From NCBI RefSeq assembly GCF_004217185.1, contig NZ_SHKL01000001.1, positions 5,578,001 through 5,642,000 on the forward strand: DNA of 64,000 nt, read 5' to 3'. The translations under genes were made by a program, and so were the position numbers. Source of the stretch: Pseudonocardia sediminis (lineage in GTDB: Bacteria; Actinomycetota; Actinomycetes; Mycobacteriales; Pseudonocardiaceae). Positions 7,921-16,341 of this stretch are shown in pieces (the stretch's first letter is position 1; each line of letters opens with the position of its first letter). Under the pieces are notes generated by a model. The model did no database searches and was not told where the DNA came from. It saw nothing but the letters and a program-made list of their open reading frames with translations.

Positions 7921-8331
7921 CTAGACCCGGCGCCGCTTGGGCGGGCGGCAGCCGTTGTGCGGCTGCGGGGTGACGTCGGAAATGGTGCCGACCTCGAGGC
8001 CGGCTGCCTGCAGCGAACGGATCGCGGTCTCGCGGCCGGAGCCGGGACCCTTCACGAACACGTCGACCTTCTTCATGCCGTGCTCGGCGGCCTTGCGCGC
8101 GGCGTTCTCCGCAGCGAGCTGCGCGGCGAACGGCGTCGACTTGCGCGAGCCCTTGAGGCCCACGTGGCCGGACGAGGCCCAGCAGATCACGGCGCCGGTC
8201 GGGTCGGTGATCGTCACGATCGTGTTGTTGAACGTCGACTTGATGTGCGCGTGACCGTGCGCGACGTTCTTCTTCTCGCGGCGGCGGACCTTCTTGGCTC
8301 CGGCACCGCCCTGGCGTGTACGGGGCGGCAT
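7921..8331 (-). CDS. rpsK: 30S ribosomal protein S11
   Basis: S11, 136 aa, a platform protein of the 30S subunit near the mRNA exit and decoding region. The lysine/arginine-rich N-terminus (KKVRRREKKNVAHGHAH) and the conserved core (FNNTIVTITDPTGAV) are complete, and the C-terminus ends PHNGCRPPKRRRV as expected. The ATG overlaps the rpsM stop by one base (TAATG), which fixes the start and couples translation of S13 and S11. Confidence 0.98.
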   Translation of the reverse strand: MPPRTRQGGAGAKKVRRREKKNVAHGHAHIKSTFNNTIVTITDPTGAVICWASSGHVGLKGSRKSTPFAAQLAAENAARKAAEHGMKKVDVFVKGPGSGRETAIRSLQAAGLEVGTISDVTPQPHNGCRPPKRRRV

Positions 8332-8711
8332 TACTTCTTACCTGCCTTCTTCTTGCCGGCGACGGTCTTCTTCGGACCCTTGCGCCCGCGGGCGTTGGTC
8401 TTGGTCCGCTGGCCGCGCACCGGCAGTCCGCGGCGGTGACGGATCCCCTGGTAGGACCCGATCTCGATCTTGCGGCGGATGTCGGCCTGCACCTCGCGGC
8501 GCAGGTCACCCTCGACCCGCAGGTGCTCCTCGATGTACTCGCGGAGCTTGGTGACGTCCTCGTCGGTCAGGTCCTTGGACCGCAGGTCCGGACTGATCGC
8601 GGTGCCCTCGAGGATCTGCTTCGAGCGGGTACGCCCGACCCCGAAGATGTAGGTGAGCGCGATCTCCATCCGCTTGTCGCGGGGGAGGTCTACGCCGGCA
8701 ACTCGTGCCAT
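8331..8711 (-). CDS. rpsM: 30S ribosomal protein S13
   Basis: S13, 126 aa, head protein of the 30S subunit that contacts the P-site tRNA and the 50S subunit. The start MARVAGVDLPRDKRM and the family motif IRHRRGLPVRGQRT are present. The C-terminal tail is rich in lysine (ending KKAGKK), as usual. It is followed directly by rpsK and preceded by rpmJ 178 bases away. The longer gap before it may carry a separate promoter, although none is convincing by eye. Confidence 0.98.
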   Translation of the reverse strand: MARVAGVDLPRDKRMEIALTYIFGVGRTRSKQILEGTAISPDLRSKDLTDEDVTKLREYIEEHLRVEGDLRREVQADIRRKIEIGSYQGIRHRRGLPVRGQRTKTNARGRKGPKKTVAGKKKAGKK

Positions 8712-8889
8712 GCGGCGGGTTCTCCTTCTGCTGTTCTCGGGCCAGGTCTGCCCGACGCCCGTCCCGGATGCCGCGTGCTGCTCCGGGCCCCGGCCTGGTT
8801 CCGGGGGTGTGTACCGGGCCCGTGTGGCCCGGCAGGTGCGTCGGGTGCTTCTGTGTTGCTGCGATCAGACGATCGCGACGAGCGACTGC

Positions 8890-9003
8890 TCAGCCCTGGC
8901 GCTGCTTGTGCCGCAGGTTCGAGCAGATCACGATGACCCGGCCGTTACGGCGGATCACCTGGCACTTGTCGCAGATCTTCTTGACGCTGGGCTTGACCTT
9001 CAC
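8890..9003 (-). CDS. rpmJ: 50S ribosomal protein L36
   Basis: Very small basic protein L36, 37 aa, starting MKVKPSVKKICDKC and ending LRHKQRQG. It has the zinc-binding residues of the C-plus form (CDKC, a later Cys and a His in NLRHK), so zinc is needed. The start codon is GTG. It sits in the standard infA-rpmJ-rpsM order. Confidence 0.97.
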   Translation of the reverse strand: MKVKPSVKKICDKCQVIRRNGRVIVICSNLRHKQRQG

Positions 9004-9064
9004 GTCTTCTGCCTCTGTTTTCTGCGTGTCTCAGCTGGCGGTCGTGCGTGCCTGCCCTACGGTC

Positions 9065-9286
9065 CTACTTGTAGCGGTAGACGATGCGGCCGCGGCTCAG
9101 GTCGTAGGGCGACAGCTCGACCACCACCCGGTCCTCGGGGAGGATCCGGATGTAGTGCTGCCGCATCTTCCCGCTGATGTGCGCGAGGACCCGGTGCCCG
9201 TTCTCCAGCTCCACGCGGAACATCGCGTTCGGCAGGGGTTCGACGACCCGGCCTTCGACCTCGATCGCCCCGTCCTTCTTGGCCAT
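9065..9286 (-). CDS. infA: Translation initiation factor IF-1
   Basis: IF-1, 73 aa, a single OB-fold protein that binds the 30S A site during initiation. The sequence from MAKKDGAIEVEG through MFRVELENGHRVLAH to the ending GRIVYRYK is a typical complete IF-1. The open frame extends upstream, but the ATG at 9286 gives the canonical length and N-terminus. It begins the alpha-operon segment. The 180 bases upstream contain a -10-like TACACT (9415-9420, minus strand) that may be its promoter. Confidence 0.97.
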   Translation of the reverse strand: MAKKDGAIEVEGRVVEPLPNAMFRVELENGHRVLAHISGKMRQHYIRILPEDRVVVELSPYDLSRGRIVYRYK

Positions 9287-9467
9287 GTCCTCCGCTATCC
9301 GTGACAGGTTCGGTGTGAACCGGGACAGCCCACACCCCGGCGAGCGACGAAACGACGGGACCTGGGGTGCGGAAGGCACGACGGAACCGGCGCCACGAGG
9401 CGCGCCGAATGACCAGTGTACGGACGTTGCGTGAACCGCTGCACGTGGGGTAGGGCACGAACGGCGT

Positions 9468-9497
9468 CGGCCCGCCCCCGGATTCGGGGACGGGCCG
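9468..9497 (-). terminator. Rho-independent-like terminator of the pnt operon
   Basis: A hairpin 27 bases after the pntB stop: outer arms 9468-9474 and 9491-9497 (7 bp), one C/A mismatch, five further pairs and a GATT loop. There is no clear U-run. Its position fits termination of the transhydrogenase transcript before infA. Confidence 0.65.
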
Positions 9498-9524
9498 GAC
9501 GAGGACGCGACGGCCGACGCGCCG

Positions 9525-10919
9525 CTACAGGGCCTTGAGCTCCTCGGTCACCTTCTCCACCGACGACTTCGCGTCGCCGAAGAGCATGGACGTGTTGTCC
9601 AGGAAGAAGAGCGGGTTCTCGATGCCGGCGAACCCGGAGCTCATCGACCGCTTGAGCACGATGACGTTGTGGCTCTGGTCGACGTTGAGGATCGGCATGC
9701 CGTAGATCGCCGAGCTCTTGTCGTTGCGCGCGGACGGGTTCGTGACGTCGTTCGCCCCGATCACGATCGTGACGTCGGTGCGGGAGAAGTCGTCGTTGAT
9801 CTCGTCCATCTCCTTGAGCACGTCGTAGGAGACCTCGGCCTCGGCCAGCAGCACGTTCATGTGCCCGGGCATCCGGCCGGCGACCGGGTGGATCGCGTAC
9901 CGGACGTCGACGCCCTTGGCCTCCAGCAGCTTGGCCATCTCCTTGATGGCGTGCTGGGCCTGCGCCACGGCCAGGCCGTACCCCGGCACCACGATGACGC
10001 GCTCGGCGTAGGCCATCTGGATCGCCGCGTCCGCCGCCGAGGTGGACTTGACGGTCTTGTTCGGGTCGTCGTCGGCCGCGGCCACCGAGGCCCCGCCGAA
10101 CCCGCCGGCGACGATCGCCGGGATGGTCCGGTTCATCGCCTGCGCCATCTGGTTGGTCAGGATCGAACCGGACGCACCGACGATCATGCCGGCGACCATC
10201 ATCGCCGTGTTGTTCAGCGCGAGGCCCGCGGCGGCCGCCGCCAGACCGGTCATGGCGTTGAGCAGCGAGATGACGACCGGCATGTCCGCGCCGCCGATCG
10301 GCAGCACGACCATCACGCCGAGGATCCCGGCCAGGACCAGCACCGCGACGATCCACAGCTGCGAGGTGTTGCCCGTCCCCGCGAACACGGCACAGACGAT
10401 CGCACCGATCAGCAGGATCGCGTTCACCAGCTGCTGCGCCTTGCCCAGCCCGATCGGCGAGGACGAGAGGATCTCCTGCAGCTTGCCGAACGCGACCAGC
10501 GATCCCCAGAACGAGATCGAGCCGACGATCGCCGAGAACAGCGAGGCGACCACGAACACACCCGCCCGGCCCTCGAAGCCGGGCGTGGCCAGGAACTCCG
10601 ACCAGGCGATCAGGGCCACCGTGCCGCCGCCGACACCGTTGAACAGCGCCACCATCTGCGGCATCTGGGTCATCTTGACCCGCCGGGCCGACGGGACGCC
10701 GAGGATCGTGCCGACCACCAGTCCGATGAGGATCCAGACGATGTTGTTCGCGCCGTTGACGATCACCACGCCCAGCACCGTGAGCATCGCGATCGCCATG
10801 CCGACCGCGGCGATCCAGTTGCCGCGGACGGCGGTGCGGGGCCCGGTCAGGCCCATCAGGCCGTAGATGAACAGGGCGAAGGCGATCAGGTAGAGGACCG
10901 GCTCGACGATCTCCATCAC
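9525..10919 (-). CDS. pntB: NAD(P) transhydrogenase beta subunit
   Basis: Beta subunit of the proton-translocating transhydrogenase, 464 aa. The N-terminal half (about 1-270) is a series of hydrophobic segments that form domain II with PntAB. The C-terminal part (about 285-464) is the NADP(H)-binding domain III, with VPGYGLAVAQAQH, HPVAGRMPGHMNVLLAEA and the ending PLFFLDNTSMLFGDAK. The enzyme uses the proton gradient to reduce NADP with NADH. The ATG overlaps the pntAB stop. In this three-gene arrangement it is complete, like the Rhodospirillum and mycobacterial versions. It would supply NADPH for biosynthesis and for redox enzymes. Confidence 0.96.
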   Translation of the reverse strand: MMEIVEPVLYLIAFALFIYGLMGLTGPRTAVRGNWIAAVGMAIAMLTVLGVVIVNGANNIVWILIGLVVGTILGVPSARRVKMTQMPQMVALFNGVGGGTVALIAWSEFLATPGFEGRAGVFVVASLFSAIVGSISFWGSLVAFGKLQEILSSSPIGLGKAQQLVNAILLIGAIVCAVFAGTGNTSQLWIVAVLVLAGILGVMVVLPIGGADMPVVISLLNAMTGLAAAAAGLALNNTAMMVAGMIVGASGSILTNQMAQAMNRTIPAIVAGGFGGASVAAADDDPNKTVKSTSAADAAIQMAYAERVIVVPGYGLAVAQAQHAIKEMAKLLEAKGVDVRYAIHPVAGRMPGHMNVLLAEAEVSYDVLKEMDEINDDFSRTDVTIVIGANDVTNPSARNDKSSAIYGMPILNVDQSHNVIVLKRSMSSGFAGIENPLFFLDNTSMLFGDAKSSVEKVTEELKAL

Positions 10920-11293
10920 GCGCCGCCCTTCGCTGCCTTCTCGGCGGTCAGGGTCTGGGCGTCACCGTCGCCGGTGTCCTTCTCGGCCCCCGGCTTCGGC
11001 GGCTGCTTGCCCTTGAACATGCCCAGCATGCGGTCGGTGACGAGAAAGCCGCCGATCACGTTGATCATTCCGAACGCGATGGCGACGGTGAGCAGGATGA
11101 TCTCCAGCACCGTCGCGTTCTCCAGCTCGCCGAGCACGATCATCCCGCCCAGCACGACGATCCCGTGGATCGCGTTCGTGCCCGACATCAGCGGGGTGTG
11201 CAGCGTGTTCGGCACCTTCGAGATGACGGCGAACCCGACGAACCCGGCCAGGACCAGGATCGCGATGTTCGCCAGCAGGCTGCCCGATTCCAT
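10916..11293 (-). CDS. pntAB: NAD(P) transhydrogenase alpha subunit part 2 (membrane)
   Basis: Small membrane part of the split alpha subunit, 125 aa. It has about three hydrophobic helices (AILVLAGFVGFAVIS, IVVLGGMIVLGELENA, LTVAIAFGMINVIGGF) and the conserved segment NTLHTPLMSGTNAIHG. It carries part of the proton channel with PntB. A polar Lys/Glu/Asp-rich tail of about 30 residues follows. The ATG and stop overlap the neighbouring genes by one and four bases, so the three subunits are translationally coupled. Confidence 0.95.
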   Translation of the reverse strand: MESGSLLANIAILVLAGFVGFAVISKVPNTLHTPLMSGTNAIHGIVVLGGMIVLGELENATVLEIILLTVAIAFGMINVIGGFLVTDRMLGMFKGKQPPKPGAEKDTGDGDAQTLTAEKAAKGGA

Positions 11294-12477
11294 CAGCTCT
11301 CCTCCTTCGCGTCCGCGTCCCCGGCCGGTGCGGCGGGAGCGTCGCGGGTGACACAGCTCTTGGCCAGGACCTCGTCGTCGAAGTCCGGTTCCAGCACGCC
11401 GTCGGAGAGCATCAGCTCCAGCAGCGCCGTGATGTTGCGGGCATAGAGCTCGGAGGCGTGCTCCGGCATCGTGGCCGGCAGGTTCAGCGGAGACGCGATC
11501 GTCACGTCGTGCTTGACGACGGTCTGCCCCGGCTCGGTGAGCTCGCAGTTCCCGCCGCCCTCACCGGCGAGGTCGACGATCACGCTGCCCGGCCGCATGC
11601 CCTCCACGGCCTTCGCGCTGACCAGCCGTGGCGCCTCCCGGCCCGGGACCTGCGCGGTGGTGATCACGACGTCGAAGCCGGTGATCGCCAGCTCCAGCTG
11701 CTCCTGCTGCTTGCGGCGCTCGTCGTCGGAGAGCTCCCGGGCGTAGCCGCCCTCGCCCGCCGCCTCGATGCCGAGGTCGAGCCACTGCGCGCCGAGCGAC
11801 TTCACCTGGTCCGCGACGTCCGGGCGGACGTCGTAGCCGGTGGTGCGCGCACCGAGGCGCTTGGCCGTCGCCAGCGCCTGCAGGCCCGCGACGCCGACGC
11901 CCAGGATCAGCGCGGTCGCGGGCTTCACGGTGCCGGCCGCGGTGGTCAGCATCGGGAAGAAGCGGGTCGACTCCTGCGCCGCGACCAGCACGGCCTTGTA
12001 CCCGGAGACGTTCGCCTGCGAGCTCAGCGCGTCCATGCCCTGCGCACGCGAGATCCGCGGGATCGACTCCATCGCGAACGCCTGCACACCGGCCGACCTC
12101 AACGCCTCGATCGTCTCGGGCGACGTCAGCGGGGCCAGGAACCCGATCAGCGTGCTGTCGCGTCCCAGCTTGCTGATCTCGTCCTGCGTCGGAGGCGCCA
12201 CCTTGACCACGACGTCGCACGACCAGGGATCCCCGATCGTCGCGCCGGCGTCGGTGAACGCCTCGTCCGGGATCAGCGCCTCGAGCCCGGCACCGGACTC
12301 GACGACGATCTCGGCCCCACGCTTCTGCAACTTCTCGATGACCTTGGGGACGAGCGCCACCCGGCGCTCACCCTCCACCGACTCCTTCGGCACACCGACC
12401 GACGTCGTCCGTCCCGGTGTCGACTCTCGCTTCGCCTGCGCTTCGCTCGGTGGCGACTGCCCGGCCTCTTCGCCCAT
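11293..12477 (-). CDS. pntAA: NAD(P) transhydrogenase alpha subunit part 1 (NAD-binding)
   Basis: Soluble NAD(H)-binding domain I of the transhydrogenase, 394 aa. It belongs to the alanine dehydrogenase/PntA family. The first family motif VGVPKESVEGERRVAL begins at about residue 27, so there is an extra polar N-terminus of about 25 residues; a later start cannot be excluded. The Rossmann motif GVGVAGLQALATAKRLGA and the RQD-type dinucleotide loop region follow. The gene leads the pnt operon, which begins 79 bases after map. The operon therefore interrupts the common map-infA junction. Confidence 0.94.
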   Translation of the reverse strand: MGEEAGQSPPSEAQAKRESTPGRTTSVGVPKESVEGERRVALVPKVIEKLQKRGAEIVVESGAGLEALIPDEAFTDAGATIGDPWSCDVVVKVAPPTQDEISKLGRDSTLIGFLAPLTSPETIEALRSAGVQAFAMESIPRISRAQGMDALSSQANVSGYKAVLVAAQESTRFFPMLTTAAGTVKPATALILGVGVAGLQALATAKRLGARTTGYDVRPDVADQVKSLGAQWLDLGIEAAGEGGYARELSDDERRKQQEQLELAITGFDVVITTAQVPGREAPRLVSAKAVEGMRPGSVIVDLAGEGGGNCELTEPGQTVVKHDVTIASPLNLPATMPEHASELYARNITALLELMLSDGVLEPDFDDEVLAKSCVTRDAPAAPAGDADAKEES

Positions 12478-12556
12478 GCGCAGAACCTAGAGCAACAACG
12501 ACCCCGGTGCCGTCTCCATGTGACACCCGTCCTCACCGGAGTGGCGGGATGACCGA

Positions 12557-13405
12557 TCAAGAACCGAGGACGGTGTCCTCATCGGCCGGAGCGGTCAGCA
12601 GCCACGGCCCGTCCTCGGTCACCGCGACCGTGTGCTCCCAGTGCACCGCGCGCCCGCCCGAGGCGGTGACGACGGTCCAGCCGTCCTCGAGCTCGACGGT
12701 CTCCGGGTCGCCCGCGGTCAGCATCGGCTCGACGGCCAGCGCCATCCCGGGACGCAGCTTCGGCCCGTGGCCGGCGTCGCCGTGGTTCGGCAGGAACGGG
12801 TCCATGTGCATCGACGTGCCGATGCCGTGCCCGCCGTACTCGGCGACGATCCCGTAGTCGGCGCCGTCCCGGTTCGCCGCCTCGCGGCAGGCCTCCTGGA
12901 TGGCGAACGAGACGTCGGTCAGCCGGGCGCCCGGGCGGACGGCGGCGATCCCCGCGGCCAGTGCACCCCGGCACGCCTCGGACAGCGCCAGGTCCGCCGC
13001 GGCGACGTTCCCGACCGGGATCGTCACGGCCGCGTCGCCGTGCCAGCCCTCGAGGATCGCCCCGCAGTCCACGGAGATCAGGTCCCCCTCGGCGAGGACG
13101 AGCGACGGCGACGGGATCCCGTGCACGATCTGCTCGTTCACCGAGGCGCAGATGCTGCCCGGGAACCCGTGGTAGCCGAGGAACGACGGCACCGCGCCCG
13201 CGGCCCGGATCGTCTGCTCGGCGACGGCGTCGAGATCGGCCGTGCTCACACCCGGCTTCGTCTGCTCGACGACCGCGGCCAGGGTCGACGCGACCAGCGC
13301 ACCGGCCGCCCGCATCGCCTGCAGCTGGCCCGGGGTCTTGAGCTCGATGTCGCGTCCGCGGTAGCGCGCGATGGCGCCCAGCAGACCGGTCCGGCCGGAG
13401 TTCAC
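12557..13405 (-). CDS. map: Methionine aminopeptidase, type I
   Basis: Removes N-terminal methionine from new proteins, 282 aa. The pita-bread fold and its metal ligands are visible: Asp residues in ISVDCGA and GDAAVTIPVG, His in YGGHGIG, Glu in VEPML and Glu in WEHTVAVTEDG. The N-terminus has about 22 residues before the first conserved segment (IELKTPGQLQAMRAAG). The start is GTG, 17 bases after the adk stop, in the standard secY-adk-map order. Confidence 0.96.
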   Translation of the reverse strand: MNSGRTGLLGAIARYRGRDIELKTPGQLQAMRAAGALVASTLAAVVEQTKPGVSTADLDAVAEQTIRAAGAVPSFLGYHGFPGSICASVNEQIVHGIPSPSLVLAEGDLISVDCGAILEGWHGDAAVTIPVGNVAAADLALSEACRGALAAGIAAVRPGARLTDVSFAIQEACREAANRDGADYGIVAEYGGHGIGTSMHMDPFLPNHGDAGHGPKLRPGMALAVEPMLTAGDPETVELEDGWTVVTASGGRAVHWEHTVAVTEDGPWLLTAPADEDTVLGS

Positions 13406-13422
13406 TTCGCCGTTCTCTCCCT

Positions 13423-13977
13423 CTACGCCCCGCGGTTGTCCAGCGCGGTGAACACCCGCTCGGTGATCTCGTCGACCTCGCCGACGGCGTCCACGACGAC
13501 CAGGCGGTCCGCGTAGTACTGCAGCAGCGGGAACGTCTCGTCCCGGTAGACCTGCTGACGGTTGCGGATGACGTCCTCGTTGTCGTCGCTGCGGCCGCGC
13601 GCGAGCAGCCGCTGCACCACGACCTCGTCGTCGACCTCGAACTGCACGACCGCGTCGAGCTCCAGGCCCTTGTCCTTCAGGATCTCGCCCAGCGAGCCGG
13701 CCTGCGACGTCGTGCGCGGGAAGCCGTCGAGGATGAAGCCCTTCGCGGCGTCGGAGTCGCCGAGGCGGTCCTTGACCATCGCGACGGTGACCTCGTTGGG
13801 CACCAGGTTCCCGGCGTCCATGTAGCGCTTCGCCTCGAGACCGAGCTCGGTCTCGTCCTTGAGGTTCGCCCGGAACAGGTCACCGGTCGAGATGTGCGGG
13901 ACGTCCAGCCGCTTGGCCATCTGCTCCGCCTGGGTTCCCTTGCCCGCACCGGGCGGGCCAACCAGAACGAGTCGCAC
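13423..13977 (-). CDS. adk: Adenylate kinase
   Basis: Converts AMP and ATP to two ADP, 184 aa. The P-loop GPPGAGKGT is at about 8-16, DGFPRT is intact and the lid is the short, zinc-free type typical of actinobacteria (about 181-185 aa). The GTG at 13977 is chosen because it gives this N-terminus and has GGGGAGG about ten bases upstream; the longer open frame upstream has no family similarity. The gene lies 140 bases after secY and is followed by map. Confidence 0.96.
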   Translation of the reverse strand: MRLVLVGPPGAGKGTQAEQMAKRLDVPHISTGDLFRANLKDETELGLEAKRYMDAGNLVPNEVTVAMVKDRLGDSDAAKGFILDGFPRTTSQAGSLGEILKDKGLELDAVVQFEVDDEVVVQRLLARGRSDDNEDVIRNRQQVYRDETFPLLQYYADRLVVVDAVGEVDEITERVFTALDNRGA

Positions 13978-14117
13978 GCGAACCCGACCTCCCCTAGCTC
14001 TTTCGTGATCCGGCTCCGTCGCCGGCTGGGACAACACTGCTACATGCGCACCGACGACGTTGGGACGGGCGGCGAACGTCACGCGAGAAGTTCACGGGAG
14101 CGCCACGCGCGGCGAGC

Positions 14118-15428
14118 CTAACGCAGGAAGCCCTCGTAGTTGCGCTGCATGAGCTGGCTCTCGATCTGCTTCAGCGTGTCCAGGCCCACGGTCACCATGA
14201 TCAGGACCGCGGTGCCGCCGAACGGGAAGTTCTGGTTCTGGCCGCTGCCGGTGATCCCGAGGAAGAAGTTCGGGAGCACCGCGATCAGGCCGAGGTACAG
14301 CGAACCGGGCAGCGTGATGCGGCTGAGCACGAAGTTCAGGTACTCCGCGGTCGGCCGGCCGGGCCGGATACCGGGGATGAAGCCGCCGTACTTCTTCATG
14401 TCCTCGGCACGCTCGTCGGGGTTGAACGTGATGCCGACGTAGAAGTACGTGAAGAAGATGATCAGTGCGACGTACAGGATGATGTGCAACCAGTTGGACT
14501 GGTCGACCAGATAGGTCTGGACGAACTGCTGGAAGGCTCCGCCGTCGTTCCCGGCGAGCCGGGCGATCAGGTCGGGCAGGTACAGCAGCGAGCTACCGAA
14601 GATCACCGGGACGACGCCGGCCTGGTTCACCTTGAGCGGGAGGTAGGTCGACGTGCCGCCGTACATCCGCCTGCCCACCATGCGCTTGGCGTACTGGACG
14701 GGGATGCGGCGCTGGCCGTTCTCGACGAACACGACGCTCGCGATGATGGCCAGACCGAACACGCAGACACCGGCGAAGACCAGCCCGCCCGCGTTGTCCA
14801 GGATCTGCTTGCCCTCGGCGGGGATGCGGTGCGCGATCGAGGCGAAGATCAGCAGTGACATGCCGTTGCCGACGCCGCGCTCGGTCACCTGCTCACCGAG
14901 CCACATGACGACGGTCGTACCGGCGGTCATCACGATCACGATGATGCTGAGCGTGAAGATGCTGGAGTCCGGGATGACCGGCAGGGTGCAGTTGCCGAAC
15001 AGCTGCCCCCGTTCGGCCAGGGCCACGAAGCCGGTGGACTGCAGGATCGCGATCCCGATCGTCAGGTACCGCGTGTACTGCGTCAGCTTGGCCTGGCCGG
15101 ACTGGCCTTCCTTCTTCAGCTGCTCGAACCGCGGGATCACCACCTGCAGAAGCTGCACGATGATGCTGGCCGTGATGTAGGGCATGATGCCCAGCGCCAG
15201 GATCGAGAGCTGCAGCAGCGCGCCACCGGAGAACAGGTTGATCAGCGAGTAGACGCTGGAGTTCTCGCCGCCCTCCACCTGGCGCACGCACTCCTGGACG
15301 TTCACGTACGACACACCCGGCGAGGGGATGTTGGCACCCAGCCGGTAGATCGCGACGATGCCCAGGGTGAAGAGGATCTTCTTGCGGAGATCCGGAGTGG
15401 TCAGGGCCGACCGGAACGCGCTGAGCAC
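14118..15428 (-). CDS. secY: Preprotein translocase subunit SecY
   Basis: Main channel subunit of the Sec translocon, 436 aa, with about ten transmembrane helices. Conserved parts include the N-terminal KKILFTLGIVAIYRLGANIPSPGV and the segment SGGALLQLSILALGIMPYI (both seen in the translation, quoted here only as landmarks). Cytoplasmic loops carry the ribosome- and SecA-contacting arginines (GIRPGRPTAEY). It is separated from rplO by about 260 bases with a hairpin near rplO, so it probably has its own promoter. It heads the secY-adk-map unit. Confidence 0.97.
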   Translation of the reverse strand: MLSAFRSALTTPDLRKKILFTLGIVAIYRLGANIPSPGVSYVNVQECVRQVEGGENSSVYSLINLFSGGALLQLSILALGIMPYITASIIVQLLQVVIPRFEQLKKEGQSGQAKLTQYTRYLTIGIAILQSTGFVALAERGQLFGNCTLPVIPDSSIFTLSIIVIVMTAGTTVVMWLGEQVTERGVGNGMSLLIFASIAHRIPAEGKQILDNAGGLVFAGVCVFGLAIIASVVFVENGQRRIPVQYAKRMVGRRMYGGTSTYLPLKVNQAGVVPVIFGSSLLYLPDLIARLAGNDGGAFQQFVQTYLVDQSNWLHIILYVALIIFFTYFYVGITFNPDERAEDMKKYGGFIPGIRPGRPTAEYLNFVLSRITLPGSLYLGLIAVLPNFFLGITGSGQNQNFPFGGTAVLIMVTVGLDTLKQIESQLMQRNYEGFLR

Positions 15429-15643
15429 TCGGTGATCCTCCTACGACGTCGGCGGCCCGACGCCGCCTCCTCGCCGGCCAGAACGGCCCGGCCGGATGTG
15501 GGACCGGAGTCCTGCCGCTGCGAGAGCGGTCCGAGCCGGTGACCGGCCTCGTCTCGCCACCGTGACGGTGGCGGGGACTCCGAAACCCCGTGCGGCGACT
15601 CTAACAGCGGCCACACAGCAGTTCGGCGCCGCCCACGGGCCCG

Positions 15644-15663
15644 CCCGACCCGTAGGGGTCGGG
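15644..15663 (-). terminator. Hairpin after rplO (end of spc operon)
   Basis: An 8-bp perfect stem (15644-15651 with 15656-15663) and a GTAG loop begin 27 bases after the rplO stop. The rest of the 260-base gap to secY holds no gene that I can support. It contains a GGCGGC/GCCGCC dyad just upstream of secY and presumably the secY promoter. Confidence 0.55.
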
Positions 15664-15689
15664 GAGCGGCCGTGGACGGCGCCGGGGAA

Positions 15690-16157
15690 CTACAGCTCGG
15701 AGACGGACCCGCCGGCTGCCGAGATCTTCTCGCGCGCGGACGCGGAGAACTTGTGCGCGCTGACGGTCAGGGTGATGCCCTCGAGCTCACCCTCCCCCAG
15801 CACCTTCACCAGCTCGTTGCGGCGGACCGCACCGGCGGCGACCAGCTCGGCCACGCCGACCTCGCCACCGTTCGGGAAGAGCTGGGCCAGGTCGCCGATG
15901 TTGACGACCTGGTACTCGACCCGGAACCGGTTCTTGAAGCCCTTGAGCTTGGGCAGCCGCATGTGCAGCGGCATCTGCCCGCCCTCGAAGCGCGGCGACA
16001 CGGTCTTACGGGCCTTCGTACCCTTGGTGCCTCGCCCGGCGGTCTTGCCCTTGCTGCCCTCACCACGTCCGACGCGGGTCCGGGCCTTCTTCGAGCCCGG
16101 GGCGGGACGCAGGTCGTGCAGCTTGATGACGCCGGGGGTGGTCTCGTTGTCGCTCAT
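15690..16157 (-). CDS. rplO: 50S ribosomal protein L15
   Basis: L15, 155 aa, a late-assembling 23S rRNA binder. The glycine/arginine/lysine-rich N-terminal tail (RTRVGRGEGSKGKTAGRGTKG) threads into the subunit, and the globular C-terminal domain ends SAAGGSVSEL. The ATG overlaps the rpmD stop by four bases. It is the last gene of the spc transcript before a hairpin. Confidence 0.97.
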   Translation of the reverse strand: MSDNETTPGVIKLHDLRPAPGSKKARTRVGRGEGSKGKTAGRGTKGTKARKTVSPRFEGGQMPLHMRLPKLKGFKNRFRVEYQVVNIGDLAQLFPNGGEVGVAELVAAGAVRRNELVKVLGEGELEGITLTVSAHKFSASAREKISAAGGSVSEL

Positions 16158-16339
16158 GAGCCGACCTCCTCCACGGTCACGAGGTGGCGCACCGTGTGGA
16201 CGTAGCCGCGGGTCTGCGGGTCGTCCTGACGCTCCACCGACTGCCGGATCTTCTTCAGGCCGAGCGAGCGCAACGTGTCGCGCTGGTTCTGCTTGCAGCC
16301 GATCCGGCTCTTCGTCTGGGTGATCTTCCAGGTCGCCAT
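16154..16339 (-). CDS. rpmD: 50S ribosomal protein L30
   Basis: L30, 61 aa, starting MATWKITQTKSRIG and containing RDTLRSLGLKKIRQ and the family ending RHLVTVEEV. The ATG at 16339 gives the canonical start; the open frame continues upstream without similarity. It lies two bases after rpsE and overlaps rplO by four bases. Confidence 0.97.
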   Translation of the reverse strand: MATWKITQTKSRIGCKQNQRDTLRSLGLKKIRQSVERQDDPQTRGYVHTVRHLVTVEEVGS

Positions 16340-16341
16340 GG

